From Rostratula benghalensis (taxonomy: Eukaryota; Chordata; Aves; Charadriiformes; Rostratulidae): a DNA stretch of 64,000 nucleotides. The stretch is from NCBI GenBank assembly GCA_013399305.1, contig VXAI01000020.1:4760425-4824424 (forward strand), written 5' to 3'. The notes under the pieces were generated by a model. It was not told the DNA's origin, did not search any database, and was given only the letters and a program-made list of their open reading frames with translations. Both the position numbers and the translations under genes were made by a program. Of the stretch, positions 26,801-41,800 are shown piece by piece (position 1 is the stretch's first letter; each line of letters begins with the position of its first letter).

Positions 26801-29800
26801 AGAAGATGTTCTCTTTCCAGTACAGAAAGCACCTACAAACTCACTTTAGGAGATGGCTTTGCTCATGGCAGAGGCACGATATTAATTTCATTCCCAACCC
26901 TCTCCCCAAACTGCTGGCCAGACCACAGCTGGTCCAATTATTTCTTGAGAACAGAGCATCAGATACTGTTCACCTTTCTTTGATTCATACATCATTTGCA
27001 GGAAGACTATGTATTTATTACTGAACGTTGCACATTATTTCTCACCAAGGAGGCTATATAAATAAACGCTAGGATTCCTCTGTGAATTGTTCACTTCAAT
27101 TGTTTGTTATTTAATAACTGTGGGGAAAAGCTGACCACAATAAGTATGAAATTCTAGCCCTGGTGAACACAGTGGTAGTTTTGCTGTTCCATCAGCTCAA
27201 CTAGGAACTTCACAACCTCTTTATCCTTGTGCCAGTTTTGTGGCAACCCCATTCAAGATGGACACAGGCCAGCAGAGTTCATCTAGGACACAGCCCCTAC
27301 TTGCCTGGGGCTGAAAGTAAGCAAAAGCAAAATGTCACCCCAAACCTACCCTCAATTCAAGACAACATAAGCACTATGAAAAAGTTATCTGAGCAGATGA
27401 CTCTCCTTGGAACCATTCACAACATAGTGACTGGCATTTCTTATTAATTAAGGTATTTCACATTATGAAGATATCCCTTACTAATGAAAATATCACATTT
27501 TTCATTCAAATGTCAGGAGTTATTATTTTGATACATCCTCTGGAATAACAGGAGCCAGGCCTATTCAGCTTGGTTCCCAGTTTAATTGTTTTAGTGGGCT
27601 AAATTTTTGATTTGTGAGCATCTAAAATAAGGCAATTAAATTCATGCTGAAACTTCAGATCAGGGAAACATAACATCAGCAATAGCTGGTGTGATCATCT
27701 TCACCCTGAAGTCAATTGTTTTCAAGTTGCTTGGATCCAAGTTCTGAGCACAGACCTGTCTACTTCCATGGGTGAAACTCAGCCCATGGCAGAAAGTTTT
27801 ACTGGGTTTTCAGCAGCACGTATATTTGGCTGTTTGCAAGAACAAATTTTACCTCAAAAATTTGGGGTTTTTTTCCTTGTTATTTTCCAAACTGCAAGCA
27901 CACATTTTGATTACATCTGTCTACTCGGATCAAGAGTACCTGGATAAACTGGATACACCAAATTCCCTGGCATGATGAGGAGCAGGGGTTGTAAAGCCTG
28001 GTCCTGTGAGAAGGTTCAAAGCAGCAATTCCTCTTGGTTTTTTTTTATCTCCTACTTACCCATCGACCTGTTGAAGGGTGTCTGCAGCCACCTAGATGTC
28101 CCACCAATTCCCACAGATCATTTATGAGGAGATGCTTGTTGTCTACCAATGTGAGTTACACGATGTTACCTCAGTGATGGTTGCTCCCCAGTAGAATAAA
28201 CCCCATACCTACTCAGGCCTGGATTTATTGTCTCTAAAGTAGAGCCCAACATACGTTACTGGGGAATAACATCTCATCACATCATAAGTGTCATGATGAA
28301 ACATTCATGTGTGACATCTTGCCCAAAAAAATCTCCTCTTGGAGGAAATGATGAATAGTCCCTGATGGGAGAAAACCAGAGCAGAGTTGCCAGAAAGCTC
28401 CAGAAAAAAATACTCTTTTGTCCCACTGGAGACTTTCAGATACTCCAAGATATCAGCTCAAGCACATGCATTCCCTTTTGTAACAGGCCAAAGACCTTGA
28501 CTTTGACCAGGAGTCGGTGTGCTAATGCCTAACTGCTTGGGTCCAGTCGCATCCATTCCTGGCTCTGTTTCTACCTGACCTTGAAATGCACACTTTCCCC
28601 TGGTCTCCTCTGAAGGTAACCTTCCAAGCTCAGGACAGCTGCAACACCTCCTTGTGTTTTCCTGGCTGGATCCTGTTAGTGCTGCTCAGGAAACCTTGTC
28701 TTTAGAAGAATTCAACACATGCAGCAAGATATTATTCCACTGCCCCAAAAGTCAGATCTTTCACTATTTTCTCTCTTGATCTCAGTAATTCCTATGCTCT
28801 ATCTACTCCTGACGAACATATTATTTTAGAGCAACCAAAAGTTTTTTGTTGGTTTTTTTTTTCCCCACTATGTCTTGAAGTCATTCCAGGAGAAGAAGAA
28901 AAACGTCATTTTCCATTTGGAAAACTCTACATGGAAGAGGGATGTGCCCATATTTCACAATATTAAAACAGTGATTTCAATACACTTAGTCTCACTCATA
29001 ATAGATAAATTGAAACCTTCAGAATTGAACTGCCATGGATTTTTTTGACTTTTCTATTTAGATACAAATAAAAGAGCTTGTTTACAAGAGAGTCCAGCAT
29101 ACACGTAAAGCACCAGACATAAAGAAGAGGAAGGTGGAAGGACCTGTCCAGTGCTTACCAGCAGGAAAAAAAAGCTTAAAAAATCCCTTCTTTCCCAAGA
29201 GGCCTCTGGGTATCTGAAGAAAAGTCTCACACTCCAACATGCCTAACTTCCAGCATGCCCAAGCACAGCATGCAGAAGTTGAAATGTCCATGTAGCATTA
29301 CATTAAGATACCTAGGCTGCCTAAAGAAAGAGCAGAAGCCCCTGCCAGGAACCACAAGAAGGCTGATTTCATCATTAATGGACAGGCCACTCAAACAATA
29401 TGCTCTCAGGGTACTTCAGGCACTAAAAGGACAAAATGGCCCTGACCAGCCTGGGTTCTCCCCCAAGACCACTTGTCCATAGGCTCAGGAGCCCCATTTC
29501 AGCTCAAGCCTGGGCAGCCAGACCTGGCCTGGATGAACCCCAGGTAAGCACACTGCAACACATCCGCAGCCCTGCCTTTGGCCTTGTCTCCTGGATGGAC
29601 TTTGGATTCTTGTTGATGCCTGTCCTCATGGAACCACCAGACTCACTGTGCCTTGACACATATCCATAGGTGGGAACGTTGTTGTCTGAGCAAGGATTGC
29701 AGCCCAGACTTTGCCCCAGTCCTGCACGTCCCTACCAGTACCCTGAGAAAACAGACACTTGGAGGTGCCCTGCCAGAACTTAATGTTCTCATCATCCTCA

Positions 29801-32800
29801 AAATAGTTGTTCCAATATCAGGAAACAAGTGTCTTACTGCTGACAATTTTTCCATGTCGGACAGAATGAAATATAACTTGCAATATTCTTTCTGTTCAGG
29901 ATGGAAAATAAGAGCCCACTCCAAAATGTGCCAACCAGTAGGCAAGAAATACAGAAGGAAACACAGGAATCAATCCACCTAAATTAGGTAACACCAAAGA
30001 CTGGGTTGCTCTTCTAAACCATTCCCACAGATGGGCTCCCACAGAAGGGAAATGGAAAACCCACAATTTTCAAATTCAGGGAAAGAAATTTGACCTGGGC
30101 AACAAAATCACATAGCTGTACAGTCGGCACGCATCACTTACTTTGTAAATCTACACACAGAAGATGAAATTGAAAATATATCTGAAAAAAAATCTATTCA
30201 TTTATTTGGAGTCAATTTATGTTAATTTTACTTTGTTTTCTATAATAACAGTACAGTTTAATATTTTCAGGAAAATTGCTATGAAAAATGTGTTGTGCCA
30301 AATCATATCAATCAGAAAAATGTACTCCATATGAGCACTCATACCAGAAATTTTGTTCTGTGTCCTCAAAAACTTTTTGTGGATTTAGAGAGCATCCAGT
30401 CAGGCAATAGAAGCAAAAACACATCTCTTAAAACTGAACACCGTGGTGAATATCCTAGCACAAGTAGCTGCTATTTAAATCAAGCACTGTCAAAATTCAT
30501 GGGCTGAACCATGTTCACACAGAATCACAAATAATTCACAAATCACACACCGGTGTGTGGTCATGGACTTCTGACAAACAGGATGAAAGGTCAGGTTAAT
30601 TTAAATCACTGGCCATTCTGGGACTGCAGGATTCGATGTGTACAGTAGAGTGAATTAAAGCTGTTGTGATCCATCCCAAATACTTAAAATATACATACAA
30701 ACGAATCCTAATTTTTGGTTGAAAAAGTTACTTTTGAAAACAGTGTTGTTTATGAAAGTGTCATTTTCAGTGAGTTAAGTGAAGGTGAGGACCAAGCCAC
30801 AGAGTCTGCATGAACAAATCTGGGACTCCCTGTGCTAGCAACTGTGGCTTGGACCAGGTTCTGGTGGAGACCGAATTCAAGAAGGGAACGAAACTGGAAT
30901 GGATGTGGTAGAAGGCAACAGAACTGAAGGAAAAAATGGCAAAATCTGCAAATACAGCAGCACATGGTGATCCAGAGCCCCAGGCCCACACACTTCACAC
31001 TCCTCGGCTGGCACCACATCTGGGTGAAAACTTGGGCTGTTTACACCTCCTGGTTCCCAGGACACATAGCCTTTGCTGTCACCAGCAGCTGCCTGAATGC
31101 AAAAGGCAGAGATGTGTAGAGCGGATCTACAAAGCAAGCCTACAGGACCCGGACACGCTGTTTCTTAGCGCACCTTGAAAAGACATTTTCACCTCCAAGC
31201 CTATGTAAATGCCAAGTAGATACAGAGCACTCAGAAGGTATGGACTGCCATTACAAGAGCCTGCAGGGCACCTCTCTGTTAATTTATGCTGGCACGGTCC
31301 TTAAACAGCTAACCATGCTACTTCCTAACTGCCCATGCTGCTCAAGGTTCAGTCCCATGAACAGCAGAGACCTGCAGAAGCTGCCCCTGCAAGAAACATT
31401 TCTGCCCTTTCTTGTCCAAGGTCCCATCACCCCTTATGACAGCTGATGAATGCAAGCAGCCAAACAATAAACAAACAAGAAACCACTCAATTTTTTAAGG
31501 TGCATTGAATTTAACCCAGATCTGCTCCCCACTAAGTTTCCTTGCCTGGCCTGACAAATTGGAATCAGCAGAAGTGTGAGGCCACGAGAAGAAGGGAAGG
31601 ACTGATGTACCAGCAGCAGCTCCAACTTGCATCAGCTTATCTTGGTTGTGAAACTGCAACCTCAGCACACAATATCCAACCATTTAAACAGTTCTAACCC
31701 AGCATTGCTGTGATCCTGTCCCTCTCACAGCCCAGGCAATCTAGGACCCTCTTCATACCAGCACAGTCTCTCCTCAGCACCCTTCAGTGAGCCCTTTCAA
31801 AGCAACAATCTGGTGGAAAAATAACAGAGAAAACAAGAGAATATGTTTTCATTTTGGGTTAATGCTCCAAGCTGGCTCATCCAGGAGTCAAATGAGTTTC
31901 AGGACAGACATGAAGAAGGAGACAGGACCATGGGATGGGGCTAGGGTGGAAAAGAACTTGAAACAGCAGCAAGAGCTTCACCGACCACATGGCCCAGCCC
32001 CAGTGCAGAGGATGAAGGCTCCCTATGAAGCAGGTAACAGTGAACAAGACTTCTGCAAGAGGTTGCTGCACTTCTGGAAGGTGTGTGGAAGGTGCTGGTG
32101 TCTGCAGGAGCAGCTGTGATTTCTCACAATTAAAGCAGCTGTGTGCTGGGCTGGAAATGGGGTCCTGTGCCTGCCTTTGCCATATGATTTTGCTGTGGTG
32201 CTAGTCAGGTTCCTTAAGCTGGTTTTTTCCACATCTACTCATTTCCTCTGTTCTGAGAACACTAATTACATGTGCTTCATTTTCAGAGAGCCTCCTCTGA
32301 TCCCTGTCTGACATGCAGCTCTGCTCTGTGCTCACTGCTGTACCTACAGCTGGTACAAGGGACAGCCTGGAAAGCAAATGCTGAGGGGTCTTGAAATGGA
32401 CAGCCCAAATTTAAGGATATCTTTGACTTGACCCTCCTTGCACCTCTGTTCCTCATCTGCAAAATGGGAACAACGACAGACTATGCTCCGCACAAGGAGG
32501 ATGGTGCAAAAAAATGTGCCAACGGAGCAGTTGGCCCTCATTGTTGTGAAAACTATAAAGGAAAGCTTATAAAAAACTTTTATCTTCATCAGCCTTTAGT
32601 AGCAAGTGGCAGACAGACAGGATCTACCTGCCAAACAACAGAGAAAACGAAATACTGAGGAGAAATTCAGCACGGTCCCTTCAGGGCACTGCCATGTGAC
32701 AGAGTAGTATGGGATACCATTAGAGATGGCATCTTAATGCTTATGCAAACAGGGGCCAAATTAAGGTTGCAGAAGCAGCTCAGTTCTCACATCTTGTGAC

Positions 32801-35800
32801 TCTGGAGGGCTTGCTAGTGCTGTCTGTCCAATGTGCTCCTCTGGAGCTTGGCGCAAGTCCCTTGTGTGTGGTCCAGCCCGGGTCTGACAGGTAGGTAACG
32901 CCTTCCTTACCCCTTCAGCATCTCCGGATCACCCAGAGTCCCAAGTCTACCCAGCCCACGGCCAGAGGTGCAGGAGCCATCCTCCTCCTCCTCCTCCTCC
33001 TGCCGCATTTCCTTCCCGTCGGCAGTTTGAGGCTAAGCCACTAGATGGGGTGCGGAGTGCTCGGCTCCCCCCCACCCCGGGAGAAGAGGCATTTCCATCA
33101 TCTTTCGGCTTCAGGTTTTGCAGCCAACAACAACAAAAAAACCAACCCCAAACCTAAAACCCAAAGAGGTGAAACGCAGCACAAACCCCCCCCCCAAAAC
33201 CCAAAAACCAAACCAAAACAAAAAAGCCCACAGCCAGCTTCCTCCCAAGCAGTTAACTTCTGCTTGTTCTTCCTGTTCGGCACGAAAGGGAGCACATCAA
33301 ATGGATGTCATCAAATGAATCAAATGAAGCACATGAACCCCAGCGAAGGCTTGGAGCATCAATCCTGGTGGGTGCTGAGCCTGCACAGGCTGCTGCTGCC
33401 TGTGATGGGCAGGGAGGGTGCTCAGGCTCCGGCACAGCTATCAGTCATACCTGCTTTGCCTCCTCTTGTCTCAGCTCCCCGAAGCCCGACTGCGCAGGGA
33501 GCAGTCAGCGATTTCGCTGGCAGTCCACATGCATCTGCCTTCCCACTCCACGCACCAGCCCCAGCGAAATACAGAGTGGGCACAGTTCCCTTCCCCACCA
33601 ACCAAAGAGCCAAATCCCTCTCCCTCTCTCTCTTAATCATCATCTGGAAGCTGGGTAAAAAAAACCAAACGTGCTCGCTTTTGACAATGAGCGTGTCCCC
33701 TCATTACGGGGGTAAGGAAGGGGAAATAGGATGTGAGGAATCCGTGCTACAAAACACCAACCTAAAGAATTACAGGGATAAAAAAAAAATAATGAATCCT
33801 TTCTAAAATAGTCACTCCTTTCTAACAGAAAGACAGTGCTTTACTCAAGGTTAATCCCAAACTGGACGGCATAAAGGGGGCCATACTACAGTTCTCTTCT
33901 CGTCTCCCTAAAGAATGATTACTTTGGGAAAGCATGCAGAAGTTAAAGCGTGCCTATTCCATCAGGAACGTGGTAAGGAGTGGTATTTACCTGCATATGT
34001 ATCGCTGCCAAATTACACCTTTTCTCACTCTTTCCCAACTGCTTACAAGAAGAACCATCCCTCTCAAGGCATCATCCATCCCAGTAACACTACTTATAGT
34101 TAAACCTGTATGCAAAATACAACCAAACACTCCTTCCAAACATCAGCCTCTTCCAACCTTCCACAAAAATAGAGATATCCTAGATCACCTTCTCATGACA
34201 CAGCCCAACCTTGTGAGCTCCTGCAGACTCCTCTACTTCTTCTCCATGGCCAAGAGGAGAGCAAAAAGCTAGGATAATTTTCATAGAACCATAAAATGAT
34301 TTGGGTTGAAAAGGACCATAAAGATTGAATTACAACCCCTCTGTCATGGGCAGGGACATCTCCCACTAGAGCAGGTTGCTCAAAGCCCCATCCATCCTGG
34401 TCTTGAACACTTTCAGGGATGGGGCATCCACAACTTGTCTGGACAAGGTGTTCCAGTATCTCACCACCCTTACAGCAAAGAATTTCTTCCTGAGATCTAA
34501 TCTAAATTTCCCCTCTTTCAGTTTAAAACCATTACCCATTTAAAACTATTCCTATTGCTACACACCCTGACAAAAAGTCCCTCCTTATCTCTCCTGTAGG
34601 TCCCATTTTGAAGTCAGTATTTTCTTTTCTTTGTCTGGCATGGGTAGAGAAAGTCCTCCTCCTACTCAGCAGAGGAAGACCACCTGAGGGCAGCCTCTGG
34701 GGATGCTCCTAACATGGGGCAGCACTACTGAGAGGGGCAAGAACCCCTTCTTCGTCTCTCCTCAGCCTGGCAACGGGATAACCTACATTTTGCTGCCTGT
34801 CAATGCTGGTGCTGCACAGGCCTATATCCCTTCTAGTGTCTCAAAAGCCACCTTGAAAGAGCCACACACAGGCACACACCCAAATGGCAACGTGGCACTG
34901 GATTAGGCAGGGTTACACCATCAATGTGCACTGGGAGAGGAGTGTGGGCAGCCAGCTGTGTGCTGGTCTGTCCTGCCACACAGCCTGCAGGTGAAAACTC
35001 AACTCAACCTTCATTCCTGATGAATTCGGATTTTCACAGAGAGAAACGGATGAAAAAGACATGGCAGAAAAACAAACAGATAGGAAATAAAACCAAAAGT
35101 GTATTTGAGGAGCTGGGTTTTTTTTAAATTCATTGCAAAAGCACTGACAAAAGCACAGTGCATCGTTAGCGGACATTAATACAGACTGATCCTGTCCGAG
35201 GAGTTTGCAGTCTTCCTATAAATTAATAAAAACAGAATATAATCTCAAATGCAGAGCTATATTCGCTGATATATATTCACAGAGACACCGCTGATTAACA
35301 TTTGGCTAAAATAAATATGTTTTTGCACAAATTAGGTTACCACTGATACAAATAGTTTTGATTCATACTACACAGCACGAAGAGATGATCAAGGCAGTTG
35401 CTCTGGTTTAGCACTGTGCTTTTGAAAGTCACCACTTATCAGCTGGGCTGCAGTAATTGCTTCTACTCTCTTACAATTAGGAAAAGCCAAGAGCTTAAAT
35501 TACCTAAAAGCACTGTTTAAAGTATTTAAAAAAGCACATTTCACCTTGCATTTGTAACCACCTAGGAACATGAGCGCTAGCAGGCATTGTGGCTCTACTA
35601 GTGGGCGCTACCTTGGAGAAAAGCAGATGAGCTGCATCTCTTGCAATCCTTTCACCATAACGAAATTGCATAAGATTTAGACTAAAAAAATTCCACAGAT
35701 GACAAACAGACAATACTAGCTAGTATCTGCAAAATGAGCTGGTGAAATCAGGCTACTCTTTATGCCAGTGTACCTGACTTACACAGCTCAAAACCTGAAA

Positions 35801-38800
35801 TTTTGCACTAACTACACATACCCCAAGAAGAAGGCGTGGCATTTTCATTAGAGAAATACCTTCTCTTAAATACCTTCTTGTTAAAATTCTGTAGAGTCCT
35901 TAAAGCTGAGCTTTAGATATTGAGTCTGCTAAGTCAGCTCCATATGATCAGCTGTATGAGACTTCAAAATGTTAAGTACTCTGATTTATCTTGTTTTCTG
36001 TCTGATATAGACTCTCCAAGAAAATACAAAAAACCTTTTTGGGACACTTCCTAATATCAACATCACTGAAGGTTCACAAGTGCATCATTCCTATTGCAGT
36101 ACAAAGGTACATAAACATAGTTTTGATGAACATGAATACTAAGCATTTTTGCAAAAATCTTGTCTTCAAATCACATTATAAATCTTGTGAGCTTAGTTAT
36201 TTGCTCTCTACTCTACAGTACAAGCGCTGATAGCCCAAAACATTTTCAAAAATTACAATCCAGACCACTAGATCCAAGACACTACATATGCTTGATGCCC
36301 CTTCAATTTACGTTTTTCAATTTACTTTCAATTTACTTTTAATTTTCAACTGTAAGATGAAAACCTCCCATTTAAAAAATAATCAGTTGAATCACAAAAC
36401 TTTGTCTTAATACACTAAATGTGCGAGATCAGAGATAAGACTTAGCATCACTGCTAATGTAACTCTGCAGCAACTTCCTTGAAATAATCAGAATTAGTCA
36501 CTCAGGTCCTTCATTTAGAGGCATGACAAAGGGCAGTATTATTGTTGCACTCTGTGGGGACAGTCCCAGGGTAGAACAGTGAGTACCAAAATTGTTATGG
36601 TATGGTATAGTGATACCTGAACCAACTTCATGCTATTGACTTAGCCCCAACTGCTGTACTCTCAGCTTCTCTTTTGTTTCAAAGGTCCCAGTTGGTCTGG
36701 GGCACGAGTTCAGCAGGTTTCCTGGTAGCAGGAAACAACATGTTACAAAGGTACGTAAAAACAATCAGCAAATGGCTAAATCAAATACTCCTTTCCAAAT
36801 TTTTAGTCTGTGGGTTGCTCCAGTGGACAACCACAAATAATTTTAAAGTAGAAAGGACATTAAACTCATAGTAGATTTCATCCATAGACTGCTGGGAGTG
36901 GTACGCGTTTGGTCCACACAGTTCACTTTTCTTACCTCTAACAGAATCATAGAATGGTTAGGCTTGGAAGGGACCTTAAAAATCATCCAGTTCCAACTCC
37001 CCTGCCACAGGCAGGGATACCTCCCACTAGAGTAGGTTGCTTAAAGCCCCATCCAGCCTGGCTTTAAACACTCCCAGGGATGGGACATCCATAACTTCTC
37101 TGGGCAACCTGCTCCAGTTTCTCAGCACCCTAACAGCAAATAATTTCTTTCTGATATCTAATATTTCTTCCTGCTATCTAATAACTCAAACTCTCCTTTG
37201 CTTGTGATTTTTTTCCTGTGACACATACATGACATTTTTGCACCAGCCTCTTGAGCCCACCCAGAACAAATTCCAGTTGCAGACCCAGCAGGCAGCTCTT
37301 GCGAACACCCTCCTCATCCAACTATGCAACCCCCAGAGAACCCAACCAAAACCAAAACAGGCCATTCCTTCACCCTGCCTGCACCACGGGGTTCCTTATA
37401 CCCAGAATTGGTGCACAGTCATTGAGTCTTCCACTATTTTGGTGCTACCTCTACAGCTTTGATTCTGCAAAGAGGAGACTGTCCACCCATGGCCGTGCAC
37501 CTGCAGGCAGGTCCAGCACCCAACTGCTACACAACCTCCACAGCACCCTGGAAAGCCTCAGAGCATTGGGGGAAATGTAGAGCTCTCAGGAACGCCTTTT
37601 GCATACTGCAGAAAAGTAATTAGCTACTTCAGAAGCAGAGGCAAGTAACTGTGGTACAGTAGGGTTAAATGGCCTGGAAGAATTTTTTCTTGTGAAAATC
37701 AATAGAAGGTGATAGATCAATAGAACTTTTCTCTATAAAAAAACCCCCCTTTTCTACTGAGACAGTGAGCTTAGTGTTATTCAAACAAATTCTTCTATTA
37801 TTTAGAGACATATCTTCCTTCCTGTTGAACACTCTTGTTTCATGCCACGTAAAGCCAGAGGACTTCTCTCTCAGGAATCAGTTATTTTCTCCAAGGACAC
37901 TTCTCTAGTATTGAAAGGTTCAAATGAAAGCCCTCAAGTGACTGCAACTGCTTCTGTGCTGTTTTACCTGGAGGGAAACCCCTTTCCAGTGCAGCCTTGC
38001 CTCTCTGAGAGGAGGCCAGGCTGTTAAAATCAAGCCACTGGGGTGAAGCCAAATCATGGCTTTAAGAAAAAGGATGCTATGTCAGGGCTTTATTGTTGTT
38101 GTAAATCTTTGCAGTTAAGAAAAATCAAACTTTTTTCCTGGAGCTGTGCTGGAAAAAGCCCAAGAACTGACAGGAGGACAGTGGCTCCAACCTTGCTGGG
38201 TGAAACATGCCCCAGGGCAGAAAGCCCCTGTAACACCCTGCACATTAACAAGACTGAAGCTGGAGACCTGTATAAACCCTCACACGGGGCACCTCTGCTC
38301 TGGCTGTATCTTCCTTTCCTGGGGCTGAATTAATGGGAGCCAGTAAATGCCCAGCTAATTCCAGCCATTGTGGTTCTGCTGAATAAAACAAAGTTTAAAC
38401 CAGTGTGTGCAGACATTAGTGACAATGCCGGTGGGGACAAGGACTGCATGGGGACTAGCCAGAAGGCTGGGATTTGGACATCACAGATCATCCAGCTCTG
38501 TGCTACGGGCTGCCACATTGCTTAAAATAATTGTAGTTCCCTGGAGAGAGTATATAGATAAACTCTGTCCTATGTTAATGCACTGTCATATAGAGTTGTT
38601 TACAGGCAGTACTTAGTAAAGTACTTAAGGATGTATTTAAACACACTGCTGAACATCAGTGTGATTAATACTTTGCTGAATTAGAGATATGATACAACTA
38701 CAGTTTTTCTGCTGTTGTAATTTTTCATTATATACACTTATAAGCTGGTCATAGGGATTTTCTTTCAGTTTTGCATCCAGCAAATGAGTTAATCTGGGAG

Positions 38801-41800
38801 TCAAATTCTGCCTTAGTTATGCCTGCACAATGCCTTTCACATGCATGAGGGCAGAAGACTGGTCCATGACCTTTAATTGGACTGCTTTTTTGTTGGTCTT
38901 TAATGATTCATCTAGGAAAAAAAAAATCTGGTTCTTTCTTTCTGATCTGGCAGTTCTTTGACATTCCTTTCATGTGATTTCAATCAGAAAAAAATTTCAC
39001 ATACAGTATATATGTTTGTTAAGGCTGGGCACATATAAGAAGCTGTAATTCTTGACCAGCAAGCAAGCAGCTGCTGCTGAATACAGATTGAAACCATACA
39101 CTGTTTGTCTGCATGTAAAACTGGGAAGGAGTGAAGGGAAAGAATGTGGCTCTTAAATCACTTACCATGATAATTCTATTTAAATCTATTTTAATGATTT
39201 CTAATAACAAAATTTGCCAAGCCTCACCACATGAATGTGATACAAGAGCATCTCTCTCTTTCCTTTCTTGCTGAAACCAAGGAGGAGCATTTATCATCTC
39301 CTAGTTTCAAGTTTTGGAGTGAACCCTTTTTATTTATTTATTTATTTCTTCTTCTTTTTTTTTTTTTTAAATAATCAGACCTCAAAACTTTGGCCTACCT
39401 GTATACCTTAAGGTGCCCATTATTGTCATCACTGCAAAATCATAATTCCAACCTTATCTATTTAGCTTTTACTCACAAGGAAACAAGCATGATTTTAGAG
39501 TTTTAGCTGTGGCCATCTCAGAGCTGAAGACTTCCCCCTCCACCCCAAATTAAAGATAAATCATGTTCATTAAATACATCACCTACTTGCAACAAAATGG
39601 GAAATTTAAAAATTATTCAGTCAGAGATAGTTTGTTACTGAAAATGACAGGCTTTCATCGGCCACTGGATGCTCAGGTTGTTTGCTGAGCTCAGTGAGCA
39701 CCTGGGTAGGCTTGTCCAGGTCCATGGAAAATAGACATTCACATTGTGGAGAAGATCCCGATTCCCTTTCATGGTCCTTCTCATCAGCTCCTGAGGAGTC
39801 TCTCATGCCAAACAGCCGGGGTGCTGGGCTCACTCCTACGCCTCAGCCCTCACAGGCAGTTCTCACAGATGGAGGTTGGCTCAGGACACCTCAGCTGAAA
39901 ACCAGCCACACACACCCACACCCCCACCCCCCGCCAAGGCCAAAAATACAGCCCAATGTATTTCACACACTGCTCCTGAAAGGTGCTATGGACAAGACCA
40001 CCCCACATCTAGCTTTTGCCACTCACCCCAGTCCACCGACACCACCTATTAGACCTTGCACCCTCAAATATTCTCGCAACGTGACTTAACGGAGTTCAAC
40101 ACCCTGGTGTGCTGCTATAAAGAGACTGCTCTGGGAAACTGTAACAACACCTCCCACCCTTTCATGCACATCACCTGAAGGTATCTGACTAGAGCAGAAG
40201 CAGTCTTAGGGCAGCACTGGAAGAGACCCAGGTGGAGGACCAGAGGCATCCTACACCCTGTGGGGAGGGTGGGAGTCAGCCCCTGGCAGCAGAGCCACAG
40301 GCTAGGCAGGGACCCCCCAGCTCCCAAGCCACAGACCCCAAAATAGCAGCACAATGATTCTCCAAGGCAGCTCTCAGGGGGCTCAAAGCCACCCTCTTCT
40401 CTTGTACCCCTGGGGGTGACCTGTTCACAAGCAGAGGAGGCATGGGGAAAGGTAGGGTAGCTCGTACTACATCTGCCTTTGTTGCTCCTGCCTGGCAAAT
40501 ACTAGAGGACATCACTTGTCTAGATTGATGGGAAGGCATATGTTAAAGCAATTAATTCATTTGCCCTAAAACACTGAGGCCAGGAAAGGATTTGTACCTT
40601 TCCTAGCACTCAGTCTGATCTTAAGCAATGGGATTGCCACCATTTCCCATGGGAGATTATTCCACAACCTAATAGATCTCAATGTCAGGAAGTTTTTTCC
40701 TGATATTCAGCCATAATTCATATCCATGAATTATGAGCTACTGTCGACATCACACCCATTGAGGCATTCCTAGAGCCTGCTTCATTTAAAATTATATGCT
40801 CTAGTTATGCAGGGTTTCTGTGTACTAGGGCAAAATGCTTTTTCTGCAGGTTAATTCATTACTATTCAATTTGTTAACACTTTTTTTCGCGGTGTGAACA
40901 GTCATTCTGCAGTTGCATACCCTATAGTAGCACAATCCCCATTTGGGAGTAGAATCACAATATATAAATTTGACAAAACAACGTACTAAAACCCATCCCT
41001 GTAAAGACAAATTCATCTGCTCCTGCAGATACTCCAGCATTTGGCTAAATGAAGGCAGTAGCTCATACAACACCTGGTATGAGATGAAAGCTTAGAAAAC
41101 CCCCCTCTTGAGCCCACAATAAATTTTATTTTTGTCTTTAACAGAAGGAAGGTACAGGAGTAGGGGGGCGGGTAGGGAAAGGGGAAGGGATGGGGAAGGA
41201 AAGGGAAACAGGAACTTAATCATGCTGTGAGAAAACAGAGGAAAACTGAAAAGAGAACAACGTCCTCCAAACAATGAACCACCACAACACAATAAGGACA
41301 TACAACAGCAAATAAAGTTGAGGATGTAAAATGCTCTTCTTGCCATTAATAGCATTTACAAACCAAAAAGCTAAGGCAATCTTCAAAAATCTCTCTTACA
41401 AATAATCATGTACAAAATGCTTCTTGGAAGGAAACTGTCTTTTGTCTTAAGAACAGTTGAGAGGAGGAAATTTATAAACCATGTATCAATTTCTCAAAAA
41501 AGTCAGGATTTCTCTGAGATTTTTTTACGATTGCAATTTTCCCAGCTAGCGGTACTTTGCCATACAGTATGCAACCCAGTTGTACATAAATAATATGTCA
41601 CATTAGATATTGAAAAAGGGAATGCTTTCTAACGTAAGCAACTAGAAACACACCAGAGTTCATTTTCATCTCCATACATGCCTAGCTCCTATTAAAGCTA
41701 CATAAATCCCAGAGCAACTAGATAACAATAAACACATAAATTTTACCTGAAATCATCTAAGAAGCAGAAAGCCGTGTTTGCAGCAAGCACTAACATCACA

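Noticed and set aside
33045..33806. 253-codon plus-strand open frame, the longest in the window
   Set aside because: It runs through an A/C-only low-complexity tract that lacks stop codons. The product is Lys/Pro/Thr/Gln-rich with no domain, and there is no splice or promoter context.
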